The position numbers were made by a program, and so were the translations under genes. DNA of 64,000 nucleotides, taken from an uncultured Verrucomicrobiota bacterium (GTDB taxonomy: Bacteria > Verrucomicrobiota > Verrucomicrobiia > Limisphaerales > UBA9464). The stretch spans positions 310,001 to 374,000 of the forward strand of contig CAIVQH010000041.1 of the NCBI GenBank assembly GCA_903907995.1. Reading direction: 5' to 3'. The notes below the pieces were generated by a model. The model did no database searches. It had not been told where the DNA came from and saw nothing but the letters and a program-made list of their open reading frames with translations. Shown one piece after another: positions 51,814-59,798 of the stretch (positions are counted from its first letter, which is position 1; each line of letters opens with the position of its first letter).

Positions 51814-53127
51814 ATGGAACGGTGGTGCCGAATCACAGCCTCGTGGATTGGCGCGGTAGGACTGCTCGTCCGGTCCGCGTCCGCCGAATCCACCGCCACC
51901 GACCCCGGCACGCAGCAGCAGCTCCGGCTCCTGCAACAGCAGAACGAGGCACTCCAGCAGCAGATGCTCCGGCAGCAAGAGATGATCGAAACCCTGAGCC
52001 GGAAGGTGGCCCAGCTCGAATCGTCCGGCGGCAGTGACCGGGACGCAACCGAACCGCCGCACAGCGAGGGAGGCTTCTCCACCGGCAAGCTCCACCTGAG
52101 CGGCGAAGGCCAGGTCGGTTTCTTCAACGCGGGGTCACACGGCCAGTTTCCGAACTCCGAATTCCGGATCGACGAGGCGAAGCTTTTCGTCGAGGCGCAA
52201 GTGTGGAATGACGTCTATTTCTTCAGCGAAATCAACCTGTTCCTCCGGGAGGAGGACGCGTATGAACTGCGGTCCGGCGAGCTTTATCTGGACGCGGAGA
52301 ACCTGTCTCAGCTCTGGGGCCAGGACCGGCAGCTCAACCTGAGGGCGGGCCGCATCGACATCCCCTTTGGCGAGGAATACCAGACGCACGATGCCATCGA
52401 CAATCCGCTGGTCTCCCACTCGGTCATGAACCTGTGGGGCGTCGATGAAGGGGTGGAACTCTACGGCGCGCTCGACCGCTTCCAATACGTGCTGGCCGTC
52501 CAGAATGGAGGCCACAGCGGTCTGCGTGATTTCAACCGCGACAAGGCGGTGGTTGCCCGCGTGGGCGTGGACCCCGCTAAATGGCTGCACCTGAGTGTCA
52601 GCGGCATGCGGACGGGCGCGCTCGACGTGAAGCAGGACCAGCTCTCGGAGCTGTGGCTGGGTTCCGGCCTTGTGCGACCGCTCGGCTCCGCGAAGACGAC
52701 GGTGTTTCGGACCGGCCTGCTGGAGGGCGATGTGCAGCTGAAGCTGCCGAGCACCACGGTGAAGCTGGCCGGTGGCATGCTGCAGTACAGTGACGACGAT
52801 CCCACCGCGGACAACCGGCGCCAGGTGTACTACTATTACGCCGAAGGCGTGCAGAAGCTGTACCGGGGCTTCTACGCCGCCGTGCGTTGGAGCCAGGTTT
52901 TCGCCGACAAGGGTTTCCCCATCGCCGGCAATGGCAATGTGGCCACCTACGCCTTCAGCCCGGTGCTGACGAAAGACCTCTGGCTGCTGAGCCTCGGGGT
53001 CGGGTATCGCTGGAGCGAACAGCTGGTGTTCAAAGTGGAGTACTCCCTGGAGCAGGGCCACACCATCAACGGCCCCGACCGCACCGCCGAGGACCTGCTC
53101 GCCGTGACCGCCGCCTTTGCCTTCTGA
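51814..53127 (+). CDS. Outer-membrane porin with N-terminal coiled coil
   Basis: 437 residues. A signal region is followed by a glutamine-rich coiled coil (LRLLQQQNEALQQQMLRQQ, 35-75) that should form a trimeric stalk, then a 14-18 strand beta barrel of the phosphate/succinate-selective porin type (FSTGKLHLSGEGQVGFFN, RIDIPFGEEYQTHDAI). It ends in aromatic F (AAFAF*), the outer-membrane insertion signal. Two bases separate it from the cupredoxin gene, so it is co-expressed with it. Confidence 0.8.
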   Translation: MERWCRITASWIGAVGLLVRSASAESTATDPGTQQQLRLLQQQNEALQQQMLRQQEMIETLSRKVAQLESSGGSDRDATEPPHSEGGFSTGKLHLSGEGQVGFFNAGSHGQFPNSEFRIDEAKLFVEAQVWNDVYFFSEINLFLREEDAYELRSGELYLDAENLSQLWGQDRQLNLRAGRIDIPFGEEYQTHDAIDNPLVSHSVMNLWGVDEGVELYGALDRFQYVLAVQNGGHSGLRDFNRDKAVVARVGVDPAKWLHLSVSGMRTGALDVKQDQLSELWLGSGLVRPLGSAKTTVFRTGLLEGDVQLKLPSTTVKLAGGMLQYSDDDPTADNRRQVYYYYAEGVQKLYRGFYAAVRWSQVFADKGFPIAGNGNVATYAFSPVLTKDLWLLSLGVGYRWSEQLVFKVEYSLEQGHTINGPDRTAEDLLAVTAAFAF

Positions 53128-53129
53128 TC

Positions 53130-53822
53130 ATGAAGCATCTCTCCATCTGGCTGGCGGGGGCGTTTGCCCTCACGGCCGAAATCCAGGCCGGCACCATCAC
53201 GGGCACCGTCAAGGCCCAGGGCAAGGAAGGCGCGGATGAGGGGGTTGCCGGCGGCAAATACGACAGCCGCAAGTACAAGTTCGCGGAGAGGGTGGATTAC
53301 ACTCAGATGCGGGACTTTGTGGTGTACCTTGAAGGGCTGCCCGGCACGAACTCACTGACGGACCAGACCGTCCAGGTGGTCACTTCGCGGAAGGTCAACC
53401 AGCAGGGCGCCGTATTCACCCCGCACGTCCTCCCGGTGGCCGTGGGTACCACCGTTGAGTGGCCCAACAACGATGACATCTTCCACAATGTCTTTTCGAT
53501 CTCGGACGCCAAGCAGTTCGACCTGGGACTCTACAAGCATCCCGAGGTAAAGCGGGTCACGTTCGACAAGCCGGGCCGCGTGGACGTCTTTTGCTCCATC
53601 CACAAGACGATGAACTGCACGATCCTCGTGCTGGAGAATCCTCATTTTGCCGTCACGGACGATCGCGGCCGCTATGTGATCCCAAATGTTCCGGCCGGGA
53701 CCTACCGCCTGCGGGCCTGGCACGAGCGCATGCCAGGACAGACCCGGGAGATCGTGGTGCCGGAAAACGGCGAAGTCAGTGCGGACTTCACCTTGGGCAT
53801 CACCAACCTGCCGAAGTACTGA
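53130..53822 (+). CDS. Secreted cupredoxin plus carboxypeptidase-regulatory-like domain
   Basis: 230 residues with a signal peptide (MKHLSIWLAGAFALTAEIQA). A plastocyanin-like copper site: H in NNDDIFHNVFS, then FCSIHKTMNC with cysteine, histidine and methionine (C-x2-H-x2-M). The last 60 residues (DDRGRYVIPNVPAGTYRLRA) are a CarboxypepD_reg-like beta-sandwich. It probably carries electrons or copper in the periplasm, and its place between a porin and a histidine kinase suggests a copper or redox role. ATG 53130 follows the porin stop. Confidence 0.85.
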   Translation: MKHLSIWLAGAFALTAEIQAGTITGTVKAQGKEGADEGVAGGKYDSRKYKFAERVDYTQMRDFVVYLEGLPGTNSLTDQTVQVVTSRKVNQQGAVFTPHVLPVAVGTTVEWPNNDDIFHNVFSISDAKQFDLGLYKHPEVKRVTFDKPGRVDVFCSIHKTMNCTILVLENPHFAVTDDRGRYVIPNVPAGTYRLRAWHERMPGQTREIVVPENGEVSADFTLGITNLPKY

Positions 53823-53828
53823 CCCGCG

Positions 53829-56105
53829 ATGCCCCACTCTGCACGACCAGTCCGGCTGAGCTTCCAGAGCAAGGTGCTGATCCCCGTGGTCGGCATCATG
53901 GTGCTGCTGGTCGTGCTGCCCACCTGGCTGGTGACCCGCCGCCTGTCGCGCCAGTTCGAGGCCGTCGCGGCGGGAAATCTGGCCACGGCCGACGCGGTCT
54001 TTCGGAACCTGCGGCCGATACAGGCCAGAAACCTCCTGCTGCGTTATCGCAATGCGGCCAACGACCCACGCTTCAAGGCGGCTGCGAAACTGGCCCACGA
54101 ACCAACGCTCCGCTTTCAGCTCAAGGAGTTGCTGGAGGAGCTCGGTGGCGATGCCGTCCTCTATTTCGACGCCCACGGCGAACCGGTCGCGAAAGCCAGC
54201 CGGCTGCCCGTTTTGGACCCCGCGCGGCTGGCTGGTCTGGGCGCCGATTCCATCCGGCAGGCCATTGGCAATGAGGCCAACGTCACCACGATTGATGCCG
54301 GTGGCCGGCTGTTTGATCTGGTTTCCGTTCCCGTCCTCGCGGGCGAAGAGGTTGTGGGCGGTCTCACCTTCGCCTCGGAACTGGGTGAGGAGGCGGTGCG
54401 GGAGTTCAAGCAGCTCACGCGCAGCGAGATTGTCCTGCTGGCGGGCAATCAGATCGCGGCGGGCACGCTCGCAGCCACCAATCTGACCGCCGAACTGGCA
54501 CAGACCGCTTCGGGCAAGGCAACGGCCCATCACGCGGACACGGTGACCGTGAACGGCGAGCACTTCATGTATCTGGCCGGTGAACTGGGCCAGGCCGCCT
54601 CCAGCCCGCACCTTGGCTATCTGCTGCTCAGCTCCTACGAACAGCCCCTGCTCGAATTGCAGGCCACGCAGCGGCAGTTTCTCTGGATCCAGCTCGCCGG
54701 CATCCTGCTGGGCACGACGGTGGTATGGCTCCTGGTGCGCCGCGTCACCAACCCGCTCCGCCAGCTCCGGGACAGCGCCGAGGCGGTCGGACGCGGCGAC
54801 TTCTCCCAGCGCGTCGAGGTGCGTTCCCGTGATGAGTGCGGTGAGCTGGCCGGCGTGTTCAACCGGATGACGTCAAACCTCAAGACCTCACGCGAACAGC
54901 TGGAAAAAACCGTCGAAACCCTGAGCTCCACCCAGGCCCAGCTCATCCAGAGCGAAAAGCTCCGCGCCATCGGCACGCTGGCAGGCGGCATCGCCCATGA
55001 TTTCAACAACATGCTCGGGGCCATTCTCGGCTTTGGTGAGCTGGCCCTCGAGGATGTGCCCCGCGAAAGCGCGGCCGCCCGGAATCTGCGGCAGGTGCTC
55101 AAGGCCGGGCAGCGGGCCAAGGACCTCGTGCGGCAGATTCTGGCCTTCAGCCGGCAGAGCGCCCCTCAGCGGGTCAAAGTTCGGTTGAGCGCCATTATCG
55201 ACGAAACCGTCCGGCTGTTAAGGGCCACGATCCCGGTCACCATCGGAATCCACACCCGGCTCAACACCACGGAGGATGTCGTGATCGCCGATCCCACGCA
55301 GCTCCACCAGGTGCTGATGAACTTGGGCACCAATGCCAGCCACGCCATGCGCGACGGGGGCGGTGAACTGACGTTCGCTCTGGACGAGTTCCATGTCCCC
55401 GAAAGCGGCGCTCCCGAAGCGCCCCAACTCAAGCCGGGGTCATACCTCCGGCTGCAGGTTGCCGATACGGGTCACGGCATGGAGCAGTCGGTGCTGGAGC
55501 GCATTTTCGAACCCTTCTTCACGACCAAGCCCGTGGGTGAAGGCACCGGCCTCGGCCTCTCCGTCGTTCATGGCATCATCGAAAATCATGGCGGTTTGAT
55601 CACCGTAAGGAGCGCTCCGGACAAGGGCACCACCTTCGCCATCTTCCTGCCGCACGTGCAGCTCGGAGCCCTGGTCGCGAACGATGGACCGGACGAACCC
55701 ATTCGCGGCGGCAATGAACGCATCCTGGTGGTGGATGACGAGGAGTCTTTGGCCAACATGCTGCAGCAGCGGCTTACGCGCCTGGGGTATGATGTGGTCG
55801 CACATCACGACAGCGTGGCCGCCCTCGACGAGTTCCGCACGACCACCACCCCGTTCAATCTGGTGATCACCGACCAGGCCATGCCGAAGCTGACCGGCAC
55901 AGGTCTGGCCGCGGAGGTGGTGCGGCTCCATGCCCACACGCCCGTCATCATCGTCACCGGCTCCTCGCACACCCTCTCCGAAGCGGAGCTGATGCGTCCG
56001 GCGGTCCGTGAGTACCTGACCAAACCCGTCAATTTTGCCGAATTGAGCCGGGCCATCCGCAAGGCCTTGGAAGAAAGACCGGAAGCACCGGGCTCGAGCA
56101 AGTGA
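53829..56105 (+). CDS. Hybrid sensor histidine kinase with receiver domain
   Basis: 758 residues. Two membrane segments (about 20-40 and 283-305) flank a periplasmic Cache-like sensor of 240 residues; HAMP follows (RRVTNPLRQLRDSAEAVGRG). The HisKA helix is GTLAGGIAHDFNNMLGAILG with H390, then HATPase (NLGTNASHAM, GHGMEQSVLERIFEPFFTT, GEGTGLGLSVVHGII), and a C-terminal receiver with D682 (VITDQAMP). It should pass phosphate to the adjacent receiver protein. Immediately downstream of the cupredoxin gene, so the sensor may respond to copper or redox state. Confidence 0.92.
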   Translation: MPHSARPVRLSFQSKVLIPVVGIMVLLVVLPTWLVTRRLSRQFEAVAAGNLATADAVFRNLRPIQARNLLLRYRNAANDPRFKAAAKLAHEPTLRFQLKELLEELGGDAVLYFDAHGEPVAKASRLPVLDPARLAGLGADSIRQAIGNEANVTTIDAGGRLFDLVSVPVLAGEEVVGGLTFASELGEEAVREFKQLTRSEIVLLAGNQIAAGTLAATNLTAELAQTASGKATAHHADTVTVNGEHFMYLAGELGQAASSPHLGYLLLSSYEQPLLELQATQRQFLWIQLAGILLGTTVVWLLVRRVTNPLRQLRDSAEAVGRGDFSQRVEVRSRDECGELAGVFNRMTSNLKTSREQLEKTVETLSSTQAQLIQSEKLRAIGTLAGGIAHDFNNMLGAILGFGELALEDVPRESAAARNLRQVLKAGQRAKDLVRQILAFSRQSAPQRVKVRLSAIIDETVRLLRATIPVTIGIHTRLNTTEDVVIADPTQLHQVLMNLGTNASHAMRDGGGELTFALDEFHVPESGAPEAPQLKPGSYLRLQVADTGHGMEQSVLERIFEPFFTTKPVGEGTGLGLSVVHGIIENHGGLITVRSAPDKGTTFAIFLPHVQLGALVANDGPDEPIRGGNERILVVDDEESLANMLQQRLTRLGYDVVAHHDSVAALDEFRTTTTPFNLVITDQAMPKLTGTGLAAEVVRLHAHTPVIIVTGSSHTLSEAELMRPAVREYLTKPVNFAELSRAIRKALEERPEAPGSSK

Positions 56106-56124
56106 ACGTACCGCCGCAAATCCT

Positions 56125-56493
56125 ATGCAACGCATTCTGATCATTGACGACGACGAGCAAGTGCGGGATTTGCTCAGCGAAATCCTCGGACGTGCCGGCT
56201 ACGAGGTCCTGGCCGCGAGCAATGGTGCCGAGGGGCTACGCCTTTACCGTGCGCAGCCCGCCGATCTGGTCATCACCGACCTGATCATGCCAGAGAAAGA
56301 GGGGATGGAGACCATCATCGCCCTGCGCAAGGACTTCCCCAAAGTACGCATCATTGCAGTGTCCGGCGGTGGTCGGAGCGGGGCCATCAGCTACCTGCCC
56401 ATTGCCAAATCGCTGGGGGCCGCTCGCACCGTCGCCAAGCCCTTCTCCAAGCAGGAGATTCTAGACGCCGTGCGGGAGACGCTCGCCACCTGA
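56125..56493 (+). CDS. Single-domain response regulator (receiver only)
   Basis: 122 residues with only a receiver domain: RILIIDDDEQVRDLL (acidic pocket), phospho-acceptor D52 (VITDLIMPE), VSGG with conserved serine near 80 and VAKPFS with the lysine near 104. There is no output domain, so it acts by protein contact or as a phosphate shuttle. 20 bp after the hybrid kinase. Confidence 0.92.
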   Translation: MQRILIIDDDEQVRDLLSEILGRAGYEVLAASNGAEGLRLYRAQPADLVITDLIMPEKEGMETIIALRKDFPKVRIIAVSGGGRSGAISYLPIAKSLGAARTVAKPFSKQEILDAVRETLAT

Positions 56494-56502
56494 GGCAGCC
56501 GA

Positions 56503-57069
56503 TCAGGGCGAAACCCTGGAATGCAGCAGGTAATGTGTCAGGGCCACCACCACCAGCGCGTGGCGGATGCGGCCGGTGCGGATGAGCCCGGGAATTTCCG
56601 CCACCGGAACGAGACGCAAGGCGATGTCTTCGGTGGCGTCGAATTCGACCGGGTGGCGCAGCTCACAGCCCTCCACCAGCAGGGTATGGCAGGTGTTGGT
56701 CTGGATGGCTGGGTTCGGGAAAATGCTGCCGATCAGCCGAGCCTGTGTCCCCTCGTAGCCCGTCTCCTCTCGCAGTTCCCGCAACCCACCCGCGACCGGG
56801 TCCGACTCATGCGGGTCCATCATGCCTCCAGGGATTTCCAGCTCGACCGTGTTCGAGCCGTGCCGGAACTGCTCGACCATCACCAGGTAGCCATCGGTCG
56901 TGATGGGCACAACGTTCACCCAGTTCACACATTCAATGGCAAAGAGATCATGCTGCCCGCCCGTCCGGGGATTCGTCTTCAGGTCAGAACGGATGCGAAA
57001 GATCCGGTAATCCGCCAGGACGGTGGAAGAAATCGTGGGCCAGGGACGGATGACTTGCGGCGAATTCAT
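56503..57069 (-). CDS. Nudix hydrolase (ADP-ribose pyrophosphatase type)
   Basis: 188 residues from ATG 57069. The Nudix box G-x5-E...RELREETGY lies near 82-105, with one residue more than usual between the first glutamate and the RE pair (eight instead of seven). The upstream EIPGGMMDPHE and downstream FPNPAIQTNTCHTL are those of the ADP-ribose/sugar-nucleotide group. It should cleave a nucleoside diphosphate derivative in the cytoplasm. Convergent with the receiver gene, 10 bp apart. Confidence 0.88.
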   Translation of the reverse strand: MNSPQVIRPWPTISSTVLADYRIFRIRSDLKTNPRTGGQHDLFAIECVNWVNVVPITTDGYLVMVEQFRHGSNTVELEIPGGMMDPHESDPVAGGLRELREETGYEGTQARLIGSIFPNPAIQTNTCHTLLVEGCELRHPVEFDATEDIALRLVPVAEIPGLIRTGRIRHALVVVALTHYLLHSRVSP

Positions 57070-57106
57070 GGTGCGAAGCGGCGTAACGAAGGCGGTGGCC
57101 AAGCCT

Positions 57107-57127
57107 GAAAACCGAAAACCGAAAACC
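57107..57127 (+). repeat. Three perfect GAAAACC heptamers
   Basis: GAAAACC is repeated three times without change between the Nudix gene and ureG. Confidence 0.8.
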
Positions 57128-57132
57128 TTGCC

Positions 57133-57867
57133 TCAGTGATGGTGATGATGCTCCACCCCGCACGCATGCTGCCAGGCGTGCAGCAGGTGGTCGATGATCT
57201 CATCCACGCCGCCGCCGTGTTTCACCTGCGCGAAGACAACCGGGCCCGGACCCCGCATGGCCTTGGCATCGCGCGCCATCACGTCCAGATCGGCTCCGAC
57301 GGCCACCGCCAGGTCGGTTTTGTTGATGACCAGCAGATCGGACTGCGTGATGCCGGGGCCACCCTTGCGGGGCACCTTGTCACCACCCGCGACGTCGATG
57401 ACGTAAATCGTGTAGTCCGCCAGTTCCCGGCTGAAGTGGGCCGCCAGATTGTCGCCCCCGGATTCGAGCAGCAGGATTTCCGGGTGGAAGAGGCGGTGCA
57501 GTTCCTCCAATGCCAGCAGGTTCGCCGAAATGTCCTCGCGGATGGCGGCATGCGGACACCCGCCGGTCTCCACCGCCCGAATGCGCGAGGCGTCGAGCGC
57601 CTGGTTGCGGATGAGAAATTCGCCATCCTCGCGGGTGAAAATGTCGTTGGTGACGGCGGCGATGTTCCGGTGTTCGCGCAGCCGACGGCAAAGCTGGAGC
57701 ATCAGCGCCGTCTTGCCACTGCCCACCGGGCCGCCCACGCCGACGGTGAACGCCCGCCGCTTGAAATCACGGTCCAGCGGCAGCTCGCGCTCATGGAAAT
57801 GACCGGGATGGTCGAGGTGCTCGTGAGTGTGGCCGCCGGGTCTGTGATGATGCTCGTGCGCGCTCAT
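57133..57867 (-). CDS. ureG: Urease accessory GTPase UreG, histidine-rich at both ends
   Basis: 244 residues from ATG 57867. [18 protein letters not shown] is the P-loop; [34 protein letters not shown] and [10 protein letters not shown] are typical of UreG. The N-terminus is rich in histidine (about 10 in the first 25) and the C-terminus ends in five, giving Ni2+ storage or delivery capacity. Urease structural genes are not in the window. It probably matures a urease that handles the urea from biuret/triuret breakdown. Confidence 0.93.
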   Translation of the reverse strand: MSAHEHHHRPGGHTHEHLDHPGHFHERELPLDRDFKRRAFTVGVGGPVGSGKTALMLQLCRRLREHRNIAAVTNDIFTREDGEFLIRNQALDASRIRAVETGGCPHAAIREDISANLLALEELHRLFHPEILLLESGGDNLAAHFSRELADYTIYVIDVAGGDKVPRKGGPGITQSDLLVINKTDLAVAVGADLDVMARDAKAMRGPGPVVFAQVKHGGGVDEIIDHLLHAWQHACGVEHHHHH

Positions 57868-57920
57868 GCGGGCGGAATTGGAATCGACCGGCCGGACAAT
57901 GGCAAACAATCAGGGGAAAT

Positions 57921-57948
57921 TACGAATCGCGAATGGCGAGTGACAAAT
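57921..57948 (+). repeat. Four-unit heptamer array upstream of ureG
   Basis: TACGAAT, CGCGAAT, GGCGAGT, GACAAAT: the same unit family as at 37808-37835. A short CTCACTG, ATCACTG pair follows around 57970. Confidence 0.6.
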
Positions 57949-57984
57949 GAAGACGCTCCGCACGCCCAAACCATCTCTCACTGA

Positions 57985-58377
57985 TCACTGACCTAATGAT
58001 TGCGCCGCGGTGTAGGCCCGCCAACCGCCATGCGAGGTGATCTCGCGCTGGCCTTCGCAGAGAAAGGCCTCGCCCAGCACCCCGAGCACCTCTTCGCCGT
58101 CGGACAATTTCACTTTGCCGATGGCAAGGCCGGCCGGTTCGCGCGACAGCACGGACGCCAGCCCGGCCGGCGGAACGCACCAGAGTTCGAGCGCGACTTC
58201 CACGCCGCCTTCGCGGAAGCGCATCATGGCCGGATGACGGTCGTTGATGGACCAGATCCGGTAGCAAGCCGCGGTCTTCGCCTCGCGGACGAACGTCGCA
58301 CCGACGGCCAGCAGGTTGGGATTGAGTTCCAGGCCGCGCATCAGCGTGCCGTTCACGGCCAGCAACAGGTCATTCAT
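57985..58377 (-). CDS. Allophanate hydrolase C-terminal-domain-like protein
   Basis: 130 residues. MNDLLLAVNGTLMRGLELNP, TAACYRIWSINDRHPAMMRF and EVALELWCVPPAGLASVL resemble the C-terminal (gamma-glutamylcyclotransferase-like) domain of allophanate hydrolase, here as a stand-alone protein lacking the amidase. Such proteins lie in biuret/cyanurate gene clusters. It overlaps the cupin gene by 8 bp. Whether the amidase half is elsewhere in the genome or the protein has another substrate cannot be seen. Confidence 0.7.
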   Translation of the reverse strand: MNDLLLAVNGTLMRGLELNPNLLAVGATFVREAKTAACYRIWSINDRHPAMMRFREGGVEVALELWCVPPAGLASVLSREPAGLAIGKVKLSDGEEVLGVLGEAFLCEGQREITSHGGWRAYTAAQSLGQ

Positions 58378-58762
58378 GAGTGGGGTTCGCCAGTTCGTCC
58401 GGCCCGAGAAAGCGGACCGGCTTTTCGTAGATCGCGAGCACGATGCAGCCGGCCTCGCTCAGGATACTGTGACTCGTGCCCGGGGGATTGATGATCAGCA
58501 TGCCCGCATCGGATCGGCTGTTCTCATCCACCTGCGAGCCCGAGAGCATGAAAATGTGCTCGTACCCGGTGTGCTCGTGAAGCGGCACGCGCGACCCGGC
58601 TCGGAAGCGCAACAGGGCCGCCGTCGGCCCGGTCTGGCCGTCGCCGTAGAGGCGGTAGATGTCCACGCCTTCCTGAAAGGGTTTCCATGGGAGCTTGTGC
58701 TGCCAGTCGGCGATCTGGAAGAGATCCTTGAGTTTGAGCACCCGGGCGGGGTCGTTTTCCAT
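58370..58762 (-). CDS. Cupin-domain protein
   Basis: 130 residues. PLHEHTGYEHIFMLSGSQVD is cupin motif 1 (H, H, E) and IINPPGTSHSILSEAGC motif 2 (H). A metal-binding small-molecule enzyme or sensor is likely. It begins 260 bp downstream of the biuret hydrolase gene and overlaps the next gene, so it is part of the same nitrogen run. Confidence 0.85.
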   Translation of the reverse strand: MENDPARVLKLKDLFQIADWQHKLPWKPFQEGVDIYRLYGDGQTGPTAALLRFRAGSRVPLHEHTGYEHIFMLSGSQVDENSRSDAGMLIINPPGTSHSILSEAGCIVLAIYEKPVRFLGPDELANPTHE

Positions 58763-58852
58763 GCGTTATGATGAAGAAGCCGGCGTGCGCAGAGTTTTTC
58801 ACCAAGAGGAAAAGCGGCAAGGAAGAACGGCGACCCGCATCGTCCACATACC

Positions 58853-58888
58853 AATCTTAATCCTAATCCTAATCTTACTCATAATCAT
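58853..58888 (+). repeat. Six-unit hexamer array
   Basis: AATCTT, AATCCT, AATCCT, AATCTT, ACTCAT, AATCAT. The period here is 6, but units drift by substitution as in the heptamer arrays. Confidence 0.7.
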
Positions 58889-58946
58889 TTCCACCACCAA
58901 GCACGCGGCAGCCCAGTGGTAAAGCCGGGATACGGGACTGCGGGGA

Positions 58947-58964
58947 AAACCGCTGAAGCGGTTT
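58947..58964. repeat. Perfect palindrome with GA loop
   Basis: AAACCGCT and AGCGGTTT with a 2-base centre; no T run on either side. Confidence 0.45.
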
Positions 58965-58985
58965 CCTCAGCGGAACGCGGGCTGT

Positions 58986-59005
58986 CACCGGGATAAATCC
59001 CGGTG
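58986..59005. repeat. Perfect 9-bp palindrome with AA loop
   Basis: CACCGGGAT and ATCCCGGTG around AA, 20 bp past the biuret hydrolase stop. It may slow or end transcription but lacks a T run. Confidence 0.5.
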
Positions 59006-59024
59006 TTAACGGGATGCGGTGGGA

Positions 59025-59705
59025 TCACTGGATCGCCTTGATGAAGGCCGCCGAATCGCCGACGGCCCCGAAGACGCCGCCCTGCATCTTGATCATCTTC
59101 AGCGCGGCGAGGTAGTTGCCGTAGTCGGTCGCGCCGGTGCAATCGGAGAGCATCAGGCATTCGTAGCCGCGGTCATTGGCCTCGCGCATGGTGGTGTGCA
59201 CGCACACGTCGGTAGTGATGCCGGCCAGGGCGATGTTCTGGATTCCCTTTCGCCGGAGCAGCATGTCGAGGTCCGTGGCGTAGAAGGAACCCTTCCCCGG
59301 CTTGTCGATGATGGCCTCGCCCGGCAGCGGGGCCAGCTCCGGGATCAGATCCCAGCCGGCCTCCCCGCGAATAAGGATGCGCCCACACGGCCCGCTGTCA
59401 CCGATTCCCGCCCCGATGCGCTGGCTGCGCCAACGCTTGTTTTCCGGCAGGTCCGCCAAGTCCGGCCGGTGGCCCTCGCGCGTGTGCATGATGTGAAAGC
59501 CCTTCGCCCGCGCCGCCGCCAGCACGCGCTGGATCGGTCCGATCGGCGCAAGGGTGAGCGAGAGGTCATACCCCATCTTGTCCACGTAGCCGCCGGGCCC
59601 GCAGAAGTCCGTCTGCATGTCGATCACGAGCACGACGGTGTTGTCCGGACGCAGTTCGCCGTTGTAGGGCCAGGGATAGGGATCGGCTTCGACGTAGTGT
59701 TTCAT
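59025..59705 (-). CDS. biuH: Biuret hydrolase-like cysteine hydrolase
   Basis: 226 residues of the isochorismatase-like fold. The sequence, from [16 protein letters not shown] through [16 protein letters not shown], closely follows the Rhizobium biuret amidohydrolase I remember, and the catalytic triad is D29, K135 and C168, each seven positions before the D36/K142/C175 of that enzyme. It should hydrolyse biuret to allophanate and ammonia. It is 93 bp downstream of the permease gene, in the sigma-54-type cluster. Confidence 0.85.
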   Translation of the reverse strand: MKHYVEADPYPWPYNGELRPDNTVVLVIDMQTDFCGPGGYVDKMGYDLSLTLAPIGPIQRVLAAARAKGFHIMHTREGHRPDLADLPENKRWRSQRIGAGIGDSGPCGRILIRGEAGWDLIPELAPLPGEAIIDKPGKGSFYATDLDMLLRRKGIQNIALAGITTDVCVHTTMREANDRGYECLMLSDCTGATDYGNYLAALKMIKMQGGVFGAVGDSAAFIKAIQ

Positions 59706-59798
59706 CGGAAGGGGAAAAGGTTGGTTTCACTCAGGGTAAAGCGGCCGCGGCATTGCTGCCGCGACCGCCATCTACACAACACACACTGCAAACTCTGT

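Larger units (their letters stand above)
58763..59024. other. 262-bp gap between biuret hydrolase and cupin genes
   Basis: Contains the hexamer array at 58853-58888 and the two palindromes at 58947-58964 and 58986-59005. No gene is convincing. The gap breaks the otherwise compact operon. Confidence 0.5.
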
